Part shown: piece after piece, positions 47,654-55,712 of the stretch
Layout: every line of letters begins with the position of its first letter
How positions within the stretch are numbered: the stretch's first letter is position 1
Assembly (NCBI GenBank): GCA_027311945.1
Contig: DAICXZ010000006.1
Coordinates: 124,001-188,000, forward strand
Length of the DNA stretch: 64,000 bases
Origin: Erythrobacter sp.
GTDB lineage: Bacteria; Pseudomonadota; Alphaproteobacteria; Sphingomonadales; Sphingomonadaceae
Direction of reading: 5' to 3'
The notes under the pieces: generated by a model
Seen by the model: the letters and a program-made list of their open reading frames with translations, nothing else
Databases searched by the model: none
Told to the model about the DNA's origin: nothing
Program-made: the position numbers and the translations under genes

Positions 47654-48562
47654 TTAACCCCGCACTCGGGCCTGGCGGTAGGTGCCGAACATGCGCACGT
47701 CCTTGGCGTGGAAGTTCAGCTCCTCCAGTGCCCGGTCAACCGCCGCATCGCCCGGCGAGCCCACGATGTCGGCGTAGAACCGGGTTGCCGCGAAGCTCGC
47801 GCCCTCGTGGTAGCTTTCCAGCTTGGTCATGTTGACGCCGTTGGTCGCAAAGCAGCCAAGCGCCTTGTAGAGTGCAGCGGGCACGTTGTTGACCTCGAAC
47901 ACGAAGGTCGTGATCGCGTCCTGCCCCTTCAGGCTTGCCGGATCGAGCGGCTCTCTCGCCAGCACCACGAAGCGCGTTGTGTTGTCGTCGGCATCCTCGA
48001 CTCGGGTGTCGACGATCGACAGGCCATAGAGGTCGGCGGCGATGGCGGGCGCGATGGCGGCGACCGAACGGTCGCCCAGTTCGGCCACGTGGGCGGCTGC
48101 TCCAGCCGTATCCGCATGGCTCAGCGGCACCATGTCGCGCTCCATAAGATAGTGCCGACTCTGGCTGAGCGCATGGGGATGCGAGAAGGCCGCGCTGAAG
48201 GGGCCGAAGCTGCCATCCGCCTGCGGCAGGGCCATCAGCGCGTGATGGATCGGCATGAAGTATTCGCCGACAATGAACAGCCCGCTTTCGGGCAGCAGGA
48301 AATGGATGTCGGCCACACGGCCCGCCTGCGAGTTCTCTATGGGAATCATCGCACACCCGGCGCGCCCCTCGGACACCGCATCGAGCGCGGCGGCGAAGCT
48401 GAAGCAGGGCAGCGGCAGGCACTCGGGCGCATATTCCATCGCCGCGCGATGCGAATTAGCGCCGGGCGCGCCCTGAAAGGCAATGGCGCACGCAGGGTTT
48501 TCGGCGGCAGCGACGCGCATCTGTTCGACCAGGCGCAGGGCGGGAGCGGGGAAGGAATCCAT
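47654..48562 (-). CDS. pheA: Prephenate dehydratase
   Basis: 302 residues from ATG 48562. The catalytic domain has FQGAPGANSHRAAMEY at the N-terminus, AMIPIENSQAGRVADIHFLL, and the active-site region NTTRFVVLAREP (the conserved Thr-Arg-Phe). A C-terminal ACT domain from about residue 215 (TTFVFEVNNVPAALYKALG...VNMTKLESY) provides phenylalanine feedback; the usual ESRP is ESYH here. It converts prephenate to phenylpyruvate for phenylalanine. aroC earlier in the window supplies chorismate. No chorismate mutase domain is fused. Confidence 0.96.
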   Translation of the reverse strand: MDSFPAPALRLVEQMRVAAAENPACAIAFQGAPGANSHRAAMEYAPECLPLPCFSFAAALDAVSEGRAGCAMIPIENSQAGRVADIHFLLPESGLFIVGEYFMPIHHALMALPQADGSFGPFSAAFSHPHALSQSRHYLMERDMVPLSHADTAGAAAHVAELGDRSVAAIAPAIAADLYGLSIVDTRVEDADDNTTRFVVLAREPLDPASLKGQDAITTFVFEVNNVPAALYKALGCFATNGVNMTKLESYHEGASFAATRFYADIVGSPGDAAVDRALEELNFHAKDVRMFGTYRQARVRG

Positions 48563-48697
48563 AGCGGCAGAGCCGGTAGCCGGGCATGGCGGCGCTGCCA
48601 AGCGCCTAGAAGCGCCTTTCGGGTCTTGCACATAGGGCAACCAGCCCCTAGAGCGCCTACGAAATCGGGCAACACAAGCAGAAACGCGACCGGACTT

Positions 48698-49345
48698 ATG
48701 GGCGATCGTCTCAACACTATCTTTGGCTGGATTCTTTTCTCCGGCGTCATTGCACTCGGGCTATCTTCGATCAGCTCGCGTGTTTTCCATGCTGACAAGG
48801 CAGAAGCGCCGGAAAATCCGGGCTACGTTATCGTGGCCGATGAAGGCGAAAGCGGGGCCGACGCAGGCCCGTCGCTGGCAACACTGCTCGCCACCGGCGA
48901 TGCCGCCAAGGGCGAGGCGGTGTTCGCCAAGTGCATGGCCTGCCACACCATCGCACAGGGCGGTGCCGATGGCATCGGGCCGAACCTTTACGGTGTGCTT
49001 GGCCAGCCGATCGGGCAGCACGTTGCCGGGTTTGCCTATTCGAGCGCGCTCTCTGGTCATGGCGGTGACTGGACCTACGAGAACATGGACCACTGGCTGA
49101 CCAGCCCGCGCGGCTTTGCCGATGGCACCAAGATGAGCTTTGCCGGCCTGTCCTCTGGCGAAGACCGTGCCAACGTCATTCTCTACATGCTGGCCAATGG
49201 CGGCGGCCCTGAGCTGCCCGCACCCGAAGCCGAAGAGCCGGCCGAGGGTGAAGATGCCGCAGCCGAAGGCGATGTCGCGGCTGAGGAAGCAGCTGCTGAT
49301 GAAGGTGCCGAGGCTCAGGAAGTGGCGGCTGACGAAGCGGCCTGA
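48698..49345 (+). CDS. Membrane-anchored class I cytochrome c (cyt c552/CycM type)
   Basis: 215 residues. An N-terminal uncleaved anchor (FGWILFSGVIALGLSSISSRVF) is followed by a short linker and a cytochrome c domain with haem motif CMACH (in AVFAKCMACHTIAQGG), GPNLYGVLGQPIG, and the axial Met in DGTKMSFAGL. The C-terminus is a long Ala/Glu tail. Similar membrane-bound cytochromes carry electrons from the bc1 complex to terminal oxidases in Alphaproteobacteria. It is divergent from pheA and ends at a strong terminator. Confidence 0.93.
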   Translation: MGDRLNTIFGWILFSGVIALGLSSISSRVFHADKAEAPENPGYVIVADEGESGADAGPSLATLLATGDAAKGEAVFAKCMACHTIAQGGADGIGPNLYGVLGQPIGQHVAGFAYSSALSGHGGDWTYENMDHWLTSPRGFADGTKMSFAGLSSGEDRANVILYMLANGGGPELPAPEAEEPAEGEDAAAEGDVAAEEAAADEGAEAQEVAADEAA

Positions 49346-49372
49346 TCCGCGCCGATCACTCCCAGATTAATG

Positions 49373-49401
49373 AAAAGGGCCGGGATTTTCCGGCCCTTTT
49401 T
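49373..49401 (+). terminator. Bidirectional rho-independent terminator
   Basis: AAAAGGGCCGG and CCGGCCCTTTT form a perfect 11-base stem with a 6-base loop and T-runs on both strands, between the convergent cytochrome c and rlmE genes. Confidence 0.9.
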
Positions 49402-49434
49402 CGTTACGGCTCTGCCTGCGCTTCCGTGCGGGCG

Positions 49435-50121
49435 TCAGTCTTCGCTTTCGCTTTCGTTGCGCCCCTTGAAACCCTGGGCCACCACGAACCATTCGGAGCT
49501 GCCCTTGCGGCTGGCTGGCGGCTTGGCGTGCTTCACCGTCTTGAAATGCCGCTTGAGCAGCGCGAGCAATTCGGCATCGGTGCCCCCGGCAAAGCCCTTC
49601 GCCACGAAGCTGCCGCCCTCGGCCAGCACCTCGACCGCGAAGTGCGCCGCAGTTTCCACCAGCGCCATGGTGCGCAGGTGGTCGGTCTGCTTGTGGCCCA
49701 CGGTGTTGGCGGCCATGTCCGAGATCACCAGATCGGGCGGGCCGTCGAGCGTGTCGGTCAGCATGCCCGGCGCTTCGTCGGCCATGAAGTCCAGCTGGAA
49801 TATGGTCACGCCCTCGATCGGTTCGACCTCAAGCAGATCGATGCCGACCACCGCCGCGCCCGGTGCGCGCTTCCTCACCACCTGCGCCCAGCCACCCGGC
49901 GCGCAACCGAGGTCGACCACCCGCTTGGCGCCTTTTACCAGCCCGAAGCGATCATCGAGTTCGATCAGTTTGAAGGCGGCGCGGCTACGCCAGCCCTGTT
50001 CCTTGGCCAGCTTGACGTAAGGGTCGTTCAATTGCCGCGTCAGCCAGTTCTGGGAACTGGCCTTGCGCTTCTTGTTCGACGTCAGCCGCCGTATCGAATC
50101 CTGTTGTCCTGCGCGTGCCAT
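49435..50121 (-). CDS. rlmE: 23S rRNA (uridine-2'-O) methyltransferase RlmE
   Basis: 228 residues. It has the FtsJ-fold motif I VDLGCAPGGWAQVVRK, the K-D-K-E catalytic residues (early KLAKEQGWRSRAAFKLIE, VISDMAANTVGHKQTD, GGSFVAKGFAGG, C-terminal RKGSSEWFVVAQGFKG). It methylates U2552 of 23S rRNA, a late step of 50S assembly. An extra basic N-terminus (RRLTSNKKRKASSQNW) is typical of alphaproteobacterial RlmE. It shares one base with the ppx stop (TGATG). Confidence 0.95.
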   Translation of the reverse strand: MARAGQQDSIRRLTSNKKRKASSQNWLTRQLNDPYVKLAKEQGWRSRAAFKLIELDDRFGLVKGAKRVVDLGCAPGGWAQVVRKRAPGAAVVGIDLLEVEPIEGVTIFQLDFMADEAPGMLTDTLDGPPDLVISDMAANTVGHKQTDHLRTMALVETAAHFAVEVLAEGGSFVAKGFAGGTDAELLALLKRHFKTVKHAKPPASRKGSSEWFVVAQGFKGRNESESED

Positions 50122-51335
50122 CAGTGGCTTTCTTTCTGGCGCAAAAGATAGAGCGCCTGTTGTGCTGCCTGGCCTTCGGCGTCGGCGGCCATTAGCGAGC
50201 GGAGGATGCCTTCACGAATACCGCGGTCGGCCACGCCGAGCCGGTCAGCGGGCCAGATATCGAGAATCGCTTCGAGAATGGCGCAGCCTGCCACCACCAG
50301 CTCGGCGCGCTCGGTGCCGATGCAGCCAAGTCTGCCGCGCTCGCTCGGCGACATTGCGGAAAGCCCGGAGGAGATCGCGCGCATGTCTCTGGCGGGCACG
50401 ATCAGCCCGTCGACGGCCTTGCGATCGTATTGCGGCAGCTTGAGGTGTACGCTGGCGAGCGTGGTCACCGTGCCGCTGGTGCCGAGCAGGCGAAGTTCGT
50501 CGGCGCGGTGGGCCGCGATGCGTTCTGCAAATTCGGCGAAGCTGTCGCGCACCAGCCTGCGCATTTCTTCGTAGCGGCTGACGCGGCCGTCCTTGTCGCG
50601 CGGTTCGAGCCCTACCGTCTCGGACAGCGATACCACGCCCCATGGCACCGACTGCCAGTCGAGGATGCGCGGTACGGGGCCGCCCGATTCGATCAGCACC
50701 AGCTCGGTCGAGCCGCCGCCGATGTCGAAGATTACCGCCGGGCCGCGTCCATCCTCGAGCAGGATATGACAGCCGAGCACGGCCAGTCGCGCCTCTTCCT
50801 CGGCGGTGATAACGTTCAGTGCGATGCCGGTTTCGCGGCGCACGCGTTCGATGAATTCGTCGCCGTTGCTGGCGCGGCGGCAGGCTTCGGTGGCGACCGA
50901 GCGGGCGAGGTAGACCTTGCGCTTGCGCAGCTTGTCGGCGCAAACGCGCAGCGCGCCAAGCGCGCGGTCCATCGCCGCGTCGCTGAGGCGGCCGGTCTGC
51001 GCCAGCCCTTCGCCCAGCCGGACAACGCGGCTGAAAGCGTCGATAACAGTGAAGTTCTCGTCTTCCGGGCGGGCGATCAGCAGGCGGCAGTTGTTGGTGC
51101 CCAGATCGATTGCGGCATAGGCCTGATTGGTGGTTTGCGGGCCGCCCGATCGCGGTGGTGCCGGCTGGATCGGTTCGGGGTGCGGCGCCGTTGGCGCCTT
51201 TGCCTCGGGGGCTTTGCGTGGTGTCGTGCCGGACTTGCGAGGGGACGCTCTCCCTCGGTGAGGGCGCCGACGCCGCCTCCCCGGTGTGGGGCGTGCAGCG
51301 GGGTCGCGCTTGTCCGGCGGGCCTGTCTCCGCCAT
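50121..51335 (-). CDS. ppx: Exopolyphosphatase / guanosine pentaphosphatase (Ppx/GppA family)
   Basis: 404 residues. The first 65 are Arg/Pro-rich and probably disordered (TPGRRRRRPHRGRASPRKSG), an N-terminal extension also present in related alphaproteobacteria. The actin-like ATPase fold begins at AYAAIDLGTNNCRLLIA; the phosphate loop is FDIGGGSTELVLI, and LGTSGTVTTLASVHLKLP is conserved. It hydrolyses polyphosphate or pppGpp. Coupling to rlmE is by one-base overlap. Which of the two activities dominates cannot be read from sequence. Confidence 0.9.
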   Translation of the reverse strand: MAETGPPDKRDPAARPTPGRRRRRPHRGRASPRKSGTTPRKAPEAKAPTAPHPEPIQPAPPRSGGPQTTNQAYAAIDLGTNNCRLLIARPEDENFTVIDAFSRVVRLGEGLAQTGRLSDAAMDRALGALRVCADKLRKRKVYLARSVATEACRRASNGDEFIERVRRETGIALNVITAEEEARLAVLGCHILLEDGRGPAVIFDIGGGSTELVLIESGGPVPRILDWQSVPWGVVSLSETVGLEPRDKDGRVSRYEEMRRLVRDSFAEFAERIAAHRADELRLLGTSGTVTTLASVHLKLPQYDRKAVDGLIVPARDMRAISSGLSAMSPSERGRLGCIGTERAELVVAGCAILEAILDIWPADRLGVADRGIREGILRSLMAADAEGQAAQQALYLLRQKESH

Positions 51336-51445
51336 CGCTTGATACTTTCCAAAACTTCATAACCCGCAGCATCTAAGCCGCGGAACCTGACATGAGGCTA
51401 GACCAGACCGGCAACTTGCACAAGTCGGACGGGTCGGGCGGCCCG

Positions 51446-52252
51446 TCAGGGCAGCGCGCGCATTGCGGGCCGGGCCGCAAAGGGCGCCTTGAGCGCGGGC
51501 AGCAGATGGGTGTCGCGCTCGGCCAGCGGATCGTCGACGCCGATGGTGATTTTGTCGGCGGGTACGTCGCTGCGGAAGGTGGCGTGGAGGTGGTCCCACC
51601 AGGCGATGCCGGAAGACCAGTTGGAGTCCATCTCGCAAGGGATCTGGCTGTGGTGGATACCGTGCATGCGCGGGGTAGTGATATGCTTGCTGAGCGCTTC
51701 ATCGAACCCGCGCGGCAGCCGCAGGTTGGCATGGTGGAACAGCACCGAGAGCAGGAAGAACCTGCGCCACACTGCCAGCCCGCGCGGCCCGATTCCCGAG
51801 GCGCGCACCTGCACCAGCCGCCAGGGCAGCGAGACGAACATGTCGACGAAGTGGAAGCGCAAGGCGGTCGAGGCGTCCATGTCGGGATCGACATGGTGGA
51901 CGCGGTGGAACCGCCAGAGGAACGGCACCTTGTGAGTGGCCACGTGCCAGAGGTAGAACCCGTAATCCATTGCAAGGAAGGCCACGCCTCCGCCCACCAC
52001 GCCGCCGCCGAACAGGCCCGACAGGCCGCGTTTGCGCGCGGCATTGCGCGCGGCGATGCGGCCCGTCAGCGGCACTTCGGCGGCTGCAATTGCCGCCTGA
52101 CAGGCTGCGCCCATCGCGACATTGCGGGCGATGCGCGGGGCGGCCTTGCGCACCTGCCGCCGCAAGGGGCGGGCCCGCTCGGCATAGAGCAGCGCACCCA
52201 CGGCTCCCGCTCCGAGCATCATTCCGGCAAGTTTGACGAGTCGCGGGGCCAT
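51446..52252 (-). CDS. Sterol desaturase / fatty acid hydroxylase-family protein
   Basis: 268 residues with several hydrophobic helices. The diiron His motifs are in order: HVATH, HRVHHVD, a later HHANL, and HGIHHS. LWRFHRVHHVDPDMDASTALRFH is the family signature. The class hydroxylates or desaturates lipids in the membrane; in Sphingomonadales homologues act on carotenoids, sphingolipids or sterol-like lipids. The substrate is unknown. It is divergent from the arsenic-related glycosyltransferase at 52306, with a 53-base gap. Confidence 0.88.
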   Translation of the reverse strand: MAPRLVKLAGMMLGAGAVGALLYAERARPLRRQVRKAAPRIARNVAMGAACQAAIAAAEVPLTGRIAARNAARKRGLSGLFGGGVVGGGVAFLAMDYGFYLWHVATHKVPFLWRFHRVHHVDPDMDASTALRFHFVDMFVSLPWRLVQVRASGIGPRGLAVWRRFFLLSVLFHHANLRLPRGFDEALSKHITTPRMHGIHHSQIPCEMDSNWSSGIAWWDHLHATFRSDVPADKITIGVDDPLAERDTHLLPALKAPFAARPAMRALP

Positions 52253-52305
52253 CGCGCAACGATGAGCCTTCGCCTTGCGCGCGACAAGGCGCTAAGGGCT
52301 GGCTG

Positions 52306-52890
52306 ATGGATGCACCGCGCCCAACCGTGGCCCTGTTTGCCAAGTATCCGCGCGCCGGTGCGGTAAAGACGCGGCTGATCCCCGCGCTGGGCGCGCATGG
52401 CGCGGCGGAGTTGCACCGGCGGCTCGTCGAACGCACGCTGGCGACGGTGCGGACAAGCGGGCTGGACCTTGTGCTCTATGCCAGCGGCGCGCCGCTCAGC
52501 GATTTCGCCGCATGGCTTGGCGAGGATGTGCCATTGGCCGAACAGGGTGAGGGCGATCTTGGCGCGCGGCTGGCGCGTGTGCCTGCGCCCGCGATCCTGC
52601 TGGGCGCGGACATCCCCGATCTTACGGCGGACAACCTGCGCATTGCCGCCGAGGCTCTGTCCGAGGTGCCGGTGGCCATTGGTCCGGCGGAAGACGGCGG
52701 CTACTACCTGCTCGCCTTCCGCGAGCCGGTGCCGTTCCTGTTCGACGCCATGGAATGGGGCGTCTCGACCGTACGCGCCGAAACCGAGCGGCGGTTGGCC
52801 GAGCGCGGCGTGGCATGGCGCAGCCTGTCGATGCTGGCCGATTGCGACCGGCCCGAGGATCTCGCCCGCTGGCCGGACCTTTCCGCATGA
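52306..52890 (+). CDS. TIGR04282-like arsenosugar-type glycosyltransferase (DUF2064)
   Basis: 194 residues, GT-A-like, with TVALFAKYPRAGAVKTRLIPALG at the N-terminus (the AKxPxxGxVKTRL signature), ILLGADIPDLTADNL in the DxD region and GPAEDGGYYLLAF. These small transferases are annotated as arsenosugar biosynthesis or rSAM/selenodomain-associated transferase 1. Its stop overlaps the TIGR04283-like gene as ATGA. With ArsM and a radical SAM protein nearby it suggests an arsenic-modifying pathway, an inference from neighbourhood. Confidence 0.87.
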   Translation: MDAPRPTVALFAKYPRAGAVKTRLIPALGAHGAAELHRRLVERTLATVRTSGLDLVLYASGAPLSDFAAWLGEDVPLAEQGEGDLGARLARVPAPAILLGADIPDLTADNLRIAAEALSEVPVAIGPAEDGGYYLLAFREPVPFLFDAMEWGVSTVRAETERRLAERGVAWRSLSMLADCDRPEDLARWPDLSA

Positions 52891-53612
52891 GCACACTCAC
52901 CATCGTTATTCCGATGCTCAACGAGGCCAAGGCCTTGCCCGCGCTTGCTGCCAGTCTCGCGAAGCTAGACCCGCCGCCGCACGAAGTGCTGTGCATCGAC
53001 GGCGGCAGCGAGGACGAGTCCGTGGCGCTGGCCGAGGCGCAGGGCTGGCGCGTCATTGCTACCGAACGCGGTCGAGGCCGCCAGATCAATGCCGGCGTCG
53101 AGGCGGCGCAGGGCGATCATGTACTGATCCTTCATGCCGATACCGTTCTGCCGAGCGATGCGGTGGCGGTGGTGGAGGCGGCGCTGGCCGATCCGAAAGT
53201 CTCGCTGGCGAGCTTCACCCCGATCATTCGCGGGCCGGAGAAGACCCGCTGGGGCACCACCGCGCACAACTGGGCCAAGACCTGGTATGCCCCGCTGCTG
53301 TTCCGCCCGCGCCTGTTCGTGCGCGGGGCGCGGCTGTTGTTCGGCGACCATGCGATGTTCTTCCGCCGCGAGCAGTTCCTCGCCGTGGGCGGCTGCGACC
53401 CACAGGCGATGGTAATGGAGGAGGCCGACCTGTGCATCCGCCTCGCCGCGCTGGGCCGTGTGCGGATGGTGCCGCGCGTGGTCGAAACCTCCGACCGGCG
53501 GATCGCTGAATGGGGGGCGCTCAAAGCGAACTGGATCTACCTCAAGGTCGGGCTGAGCTGGGCTCTGGGTGCACGCGACGGGCTTGAGCGCCACTATCCC
53601 GACGTGCGCTAG
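52887..53612 (+). CDS. TIGR04283-like arsenosugar-type glycosyltransferase
   Basis: 241 residues, GT2 fold. TIVIPMLNEAKALPALAASL is the N-terminal signature, followed by VLCIDGGSEDESV, ILHADTVLP (DxD-like) and a C-terminal FFRREQFLAVGGC and MEEADLCIRL. Family TIGR04283 is annotated as rSAM/selenodomain-associated transferase 2 or arsenosugar biosynthesis glycosyltransferase. The ATG overlaps the preceding stop as ATGA. Its 3' end overlaps the convergent SDR gene by 71 bases. Confidence 0.88.
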   Translation: MSTLTIVIPMLNEAKALPALAASLAKLDPPPHEVLCIDGGSEDESVALAEAQGWRVIATERGRGRQINAGVEAAQGDHVLILHADTVLPSDAVAVVEAALADPKVSLASFTPIIRGPEKTRWGTTAHNWAKTWYAPLLFRPRLFVRGARLLFGDHAMFFRREQFLAVGGCDPQAMVMEEADLCIRLAALGRVRMVPRVVETSDRRIAEWGALKANWIYLKVGLSWALGARDGLERHYPDVR

Positions 53613-54609
53613 GCCGACTTGGGCTGGGCAGGTAGTCGCGAGTAAAGGCATAGGCGACCAGCCGGTCGATCCATGCGGCATCGGCGGGCGGGCAGGTGAG
53701 GCCGGTTAAGCGCGTGATGTTATCAGCCACGAAGCGCGGGTTGCGGGTGAAATAGGAGCCGTAGGTCGCCAGCATCGCCTGCGCCACGCGGGGCAGGGCG
53801 GAGATGTCGACTTTTGCCGGATCGACCACCTCGGGATGGTGCAGGTGCGACTGGCGGCACACCGCATCGGCCAGCGCGCGGGCAGGCAGCGGGCTGTCGG
53901 CGCTGAGGTGGACATGGTGGCCTTGTGCGGCGTCGAAGCGCTCGGCCAGCCGGGCGATCCCTTCCGCGACATGGCAGATCGGCACGAGGTCAAGCGTCGC
54001 CCCTTCCACCGCCGGGAACTGCGACAGCCGCCCGCGCGCCATCAGGCGGAAGACGTTGCACAATGTGGGGAAGTCGCGGATCGTCCCGCTGCTGTGCTCG
54101 CCCAGCACGATCGACGGGCGCGCGATCACGAAGGGCACGCCCCACTGCTCGACCACCTCTTCGCCGCGCGCCTTGCTGGCCTCGTAATTGTTCGCAAAGC
54201 GCCTGCCGGGCGGCACCGGAGCTTCGGCAATCGCGCCTTCCTCCAGCCCGCAGACATAGGCGGTGCTGACATGCAGAAACCCCGCTCCTGCCGCCTGCGC
54301 AAAGGCCAGCGCGTTGCGCGTGCCCGCAACGTTGATCGCCTCCAGCTCAGGCTCGGGCGCGTCGAACACGAGGCTGGCGGCGCAATGGATCACCACGTCG
54401 CAGCGCAGCTCCACCGGGTTCAGCCCCATCAGCGGCAGGGTGACATCGCCGCTCACCATGCGGGCAAGCGGCACCGGCGCGCCATCGTTGCCGAGCACTT
54501 CGGCGCGGCGGCGCACCATGCCGATCACGCGGTGGCCCCGCGCGGCAAGACGCGCGCAGACATCGCCGCCGATCAGACCGGCCGCACCTGTGACGAGGAC
54601 GGTCAGCAA
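53542..54609 (-). CDS. SDR-family NAD(P)-dependent epimerase/dehydratase-like protein
   Basis: 355 residues, probably starting at TTG 54609, which overlaps the arsM stop. The Rossmann motif is VLVTGAAGLIGGDV and the catalytic Tyr-Lys is in NNYEASKARGEE; HVSTAYVCG and VIARPSIVLGEHSSG are typical of extended SDRs. It may reduce or epimerise a sugar or lipid intermediate. The low-complexity C-terminus (PSPSRPSARRDSGAQARR) runs antisense into the end of the glycosyltransferase gene, so the last residues may be poorly conserved. No strong ribosome site is visible, consistent with coupling to arsM. Confidence 0.78.
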   Translation of the reverse strand: MLTVLVTGAAGLIGGDVCARLAARGHRVIGMVRRRAEVLGNDGAPVPLARMVSGDVTLPLMGLNPVELRCDVVIHCAASLVFDAPEPELEAINVAGTRNALAFAQAAGAGFLHVSTAYVCGLEEGAIAEAPVPPGRRFANNYEASKARGEEVVEQWGVPFVIARPSIVLGEHSSGTIRDFPTLCNVFRLMARGRLSQFPAVEGATLDLVPICHVAEGIARLAERFDAAQGHHVHLSADSPLPARALADAVCRQSHLHHPEVVDPAKVDISALPRVAQAMLATYGSYFTRNPRFVADNITRLTGLTCPPADAAWIDRLVAYAFTRDYLPSPSRPSARRDSGAQARRVHPEPSSARP

Positions 54610-55649
54610 CAGGCTGCTTCGCTCTTCGCCGGATTGGCGTCCGACTGGCCGAAGGGCACCGCCGTGCCGCAGCCGGGAAACACGCCGTAGTGCTTCGAAA
54701 AGTCGCCGATGAAGTCGAAGTGCGGGGCAAAGCGCGTCTGTTCGAGCATCAGCCAGGTATTGCCGCAGACGGGGAAGGTCCGCCCCGCTTCGATGGCGTG
54801 GTGCGCGTCGAGGTGGAACACATCTTCCTCACCCGCCACCGTGCCCTTGTAGCGCACAGCCTGCCCATAGTCCTCGCACTGCGGCTCCAGCCCGTCGAGC
54901 TTGAAGAGCCGCCATGTGGCCGAGACGAAGCGGATGCCCTTGAGTTTGGCCGCCACCGCGCGGTCGTTGATCGCCAGCGGGCGGTCGGTGACGAGGCGCG
55001 GATCGGCAAAGCCTGCCGCCTTCGCGAGCCGGTCGAAATCGCCCCAGTACAGCGCGCCCGACAGGCATTCGCCGTGCAACACGGGATCGTCCAGCAGGTG
55101 CGCGGGCACGCGGCGGTCGGCATAGACGTCGGAGAAGTAGAGTTCGCCGCCGGGCTTGAGCAGCCTGTGCGCGGCGCGGAACACGGCGGCCTTGTCGGCC
55201 ACGAGGTTGATCACGCAGTTGGAGACGATTACGTCGAAGCTCTCGGGCGCGAGGCGCAGCGCGTCGAGCTTCTCGATATCGCCTTCCACGAAGCGGACAT
55301 TGGCAAAGCCGAACTTCTCTGCGTGCCAGCCTCTGTGCGCCTCGGCCACGGCGAGCTGTTCGGGCGTGGCGTCGACCCCGGTGACCGAACCTTTCGCGCC
55401 TACCATTTGCGCCAGCAGATAGGCGTCCTGCCCGGCGCCCGAGCCGAGATCGAGCACATGTGCACCCTCGATCGCCTGCGGTACCACCAGCCCGCAGCCA
55501 TAGTAGCGCGCGCGGACCTCCTCATGGACGTTGGCCAAGGCGCGGCGCACCGTTTCGGACGGCATTTCGGCGGTGCAACAGGCATCGGTGCGCAGATCGG
55601 CGGAACCGGTCAGCACCTTGCCATAATAGTCTTGCGCGTTTTCAAGCAT
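54603..55649 (-). CDS. arsM: Arsenite methyltransferase-like protein (ArsM family)
   Basis: 348 residues from ATG 55649, which has AAGGA eight bases upstream and begins MLENAQDYYGKVL, the ArsM-type start; ATG 55664 five codons earlier is also possible. SAM motif I is VLDLGSGAGQDAYLLAQ. Arsenic-binding Cys candidates are in TDACCTAEMP, SNCVINLV and HGECLSGALYWG, matching the conserved ArsM Cys set. It would methylate As(III) to mono- and dimethyl species. The C-terminus adds about 60 residues ending ACC. It is divergent from the flavoprotein at 55713. Confidence 0.88.
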   Translation of the reverse strand: MLENAQDYYGKVLTGSADLRTDACCTAEMPSETVRRALANVHEEVRARYYGCGLVVPQAIEGAHVLDLGSGAGQDAYLLAQMVGAKGSVTGVDATPEQLAVAEAHRGWHAEKFGFANVRFVEGDIEKLDALRLAPESFDVIVSNCVINLVADKAAVFRAAHRLLKPGGELYFSDVYADRRVPAHLLDDPVLHGECLSGALYWGDFDRLAKAAGFADPRLVTDRPLAINDRAVAAKLKGIRFVSATWRLFKLDGLEPQCEDYGQAVRYKGTVAGEEDVFHLDAHHAIEAGRTFPVCGNTWLMLEQTRFAPHFDFIGDFSKHYGVFPGCGTAVPFGQSDANPAKSEAACC

Positions 55650-55712
55650 CGCGGGTTCCTTCATTGGTTCCCCTGTAGCAATCCCCAATGGCGGCGCTAC
55701 ATTCATCGCGCA

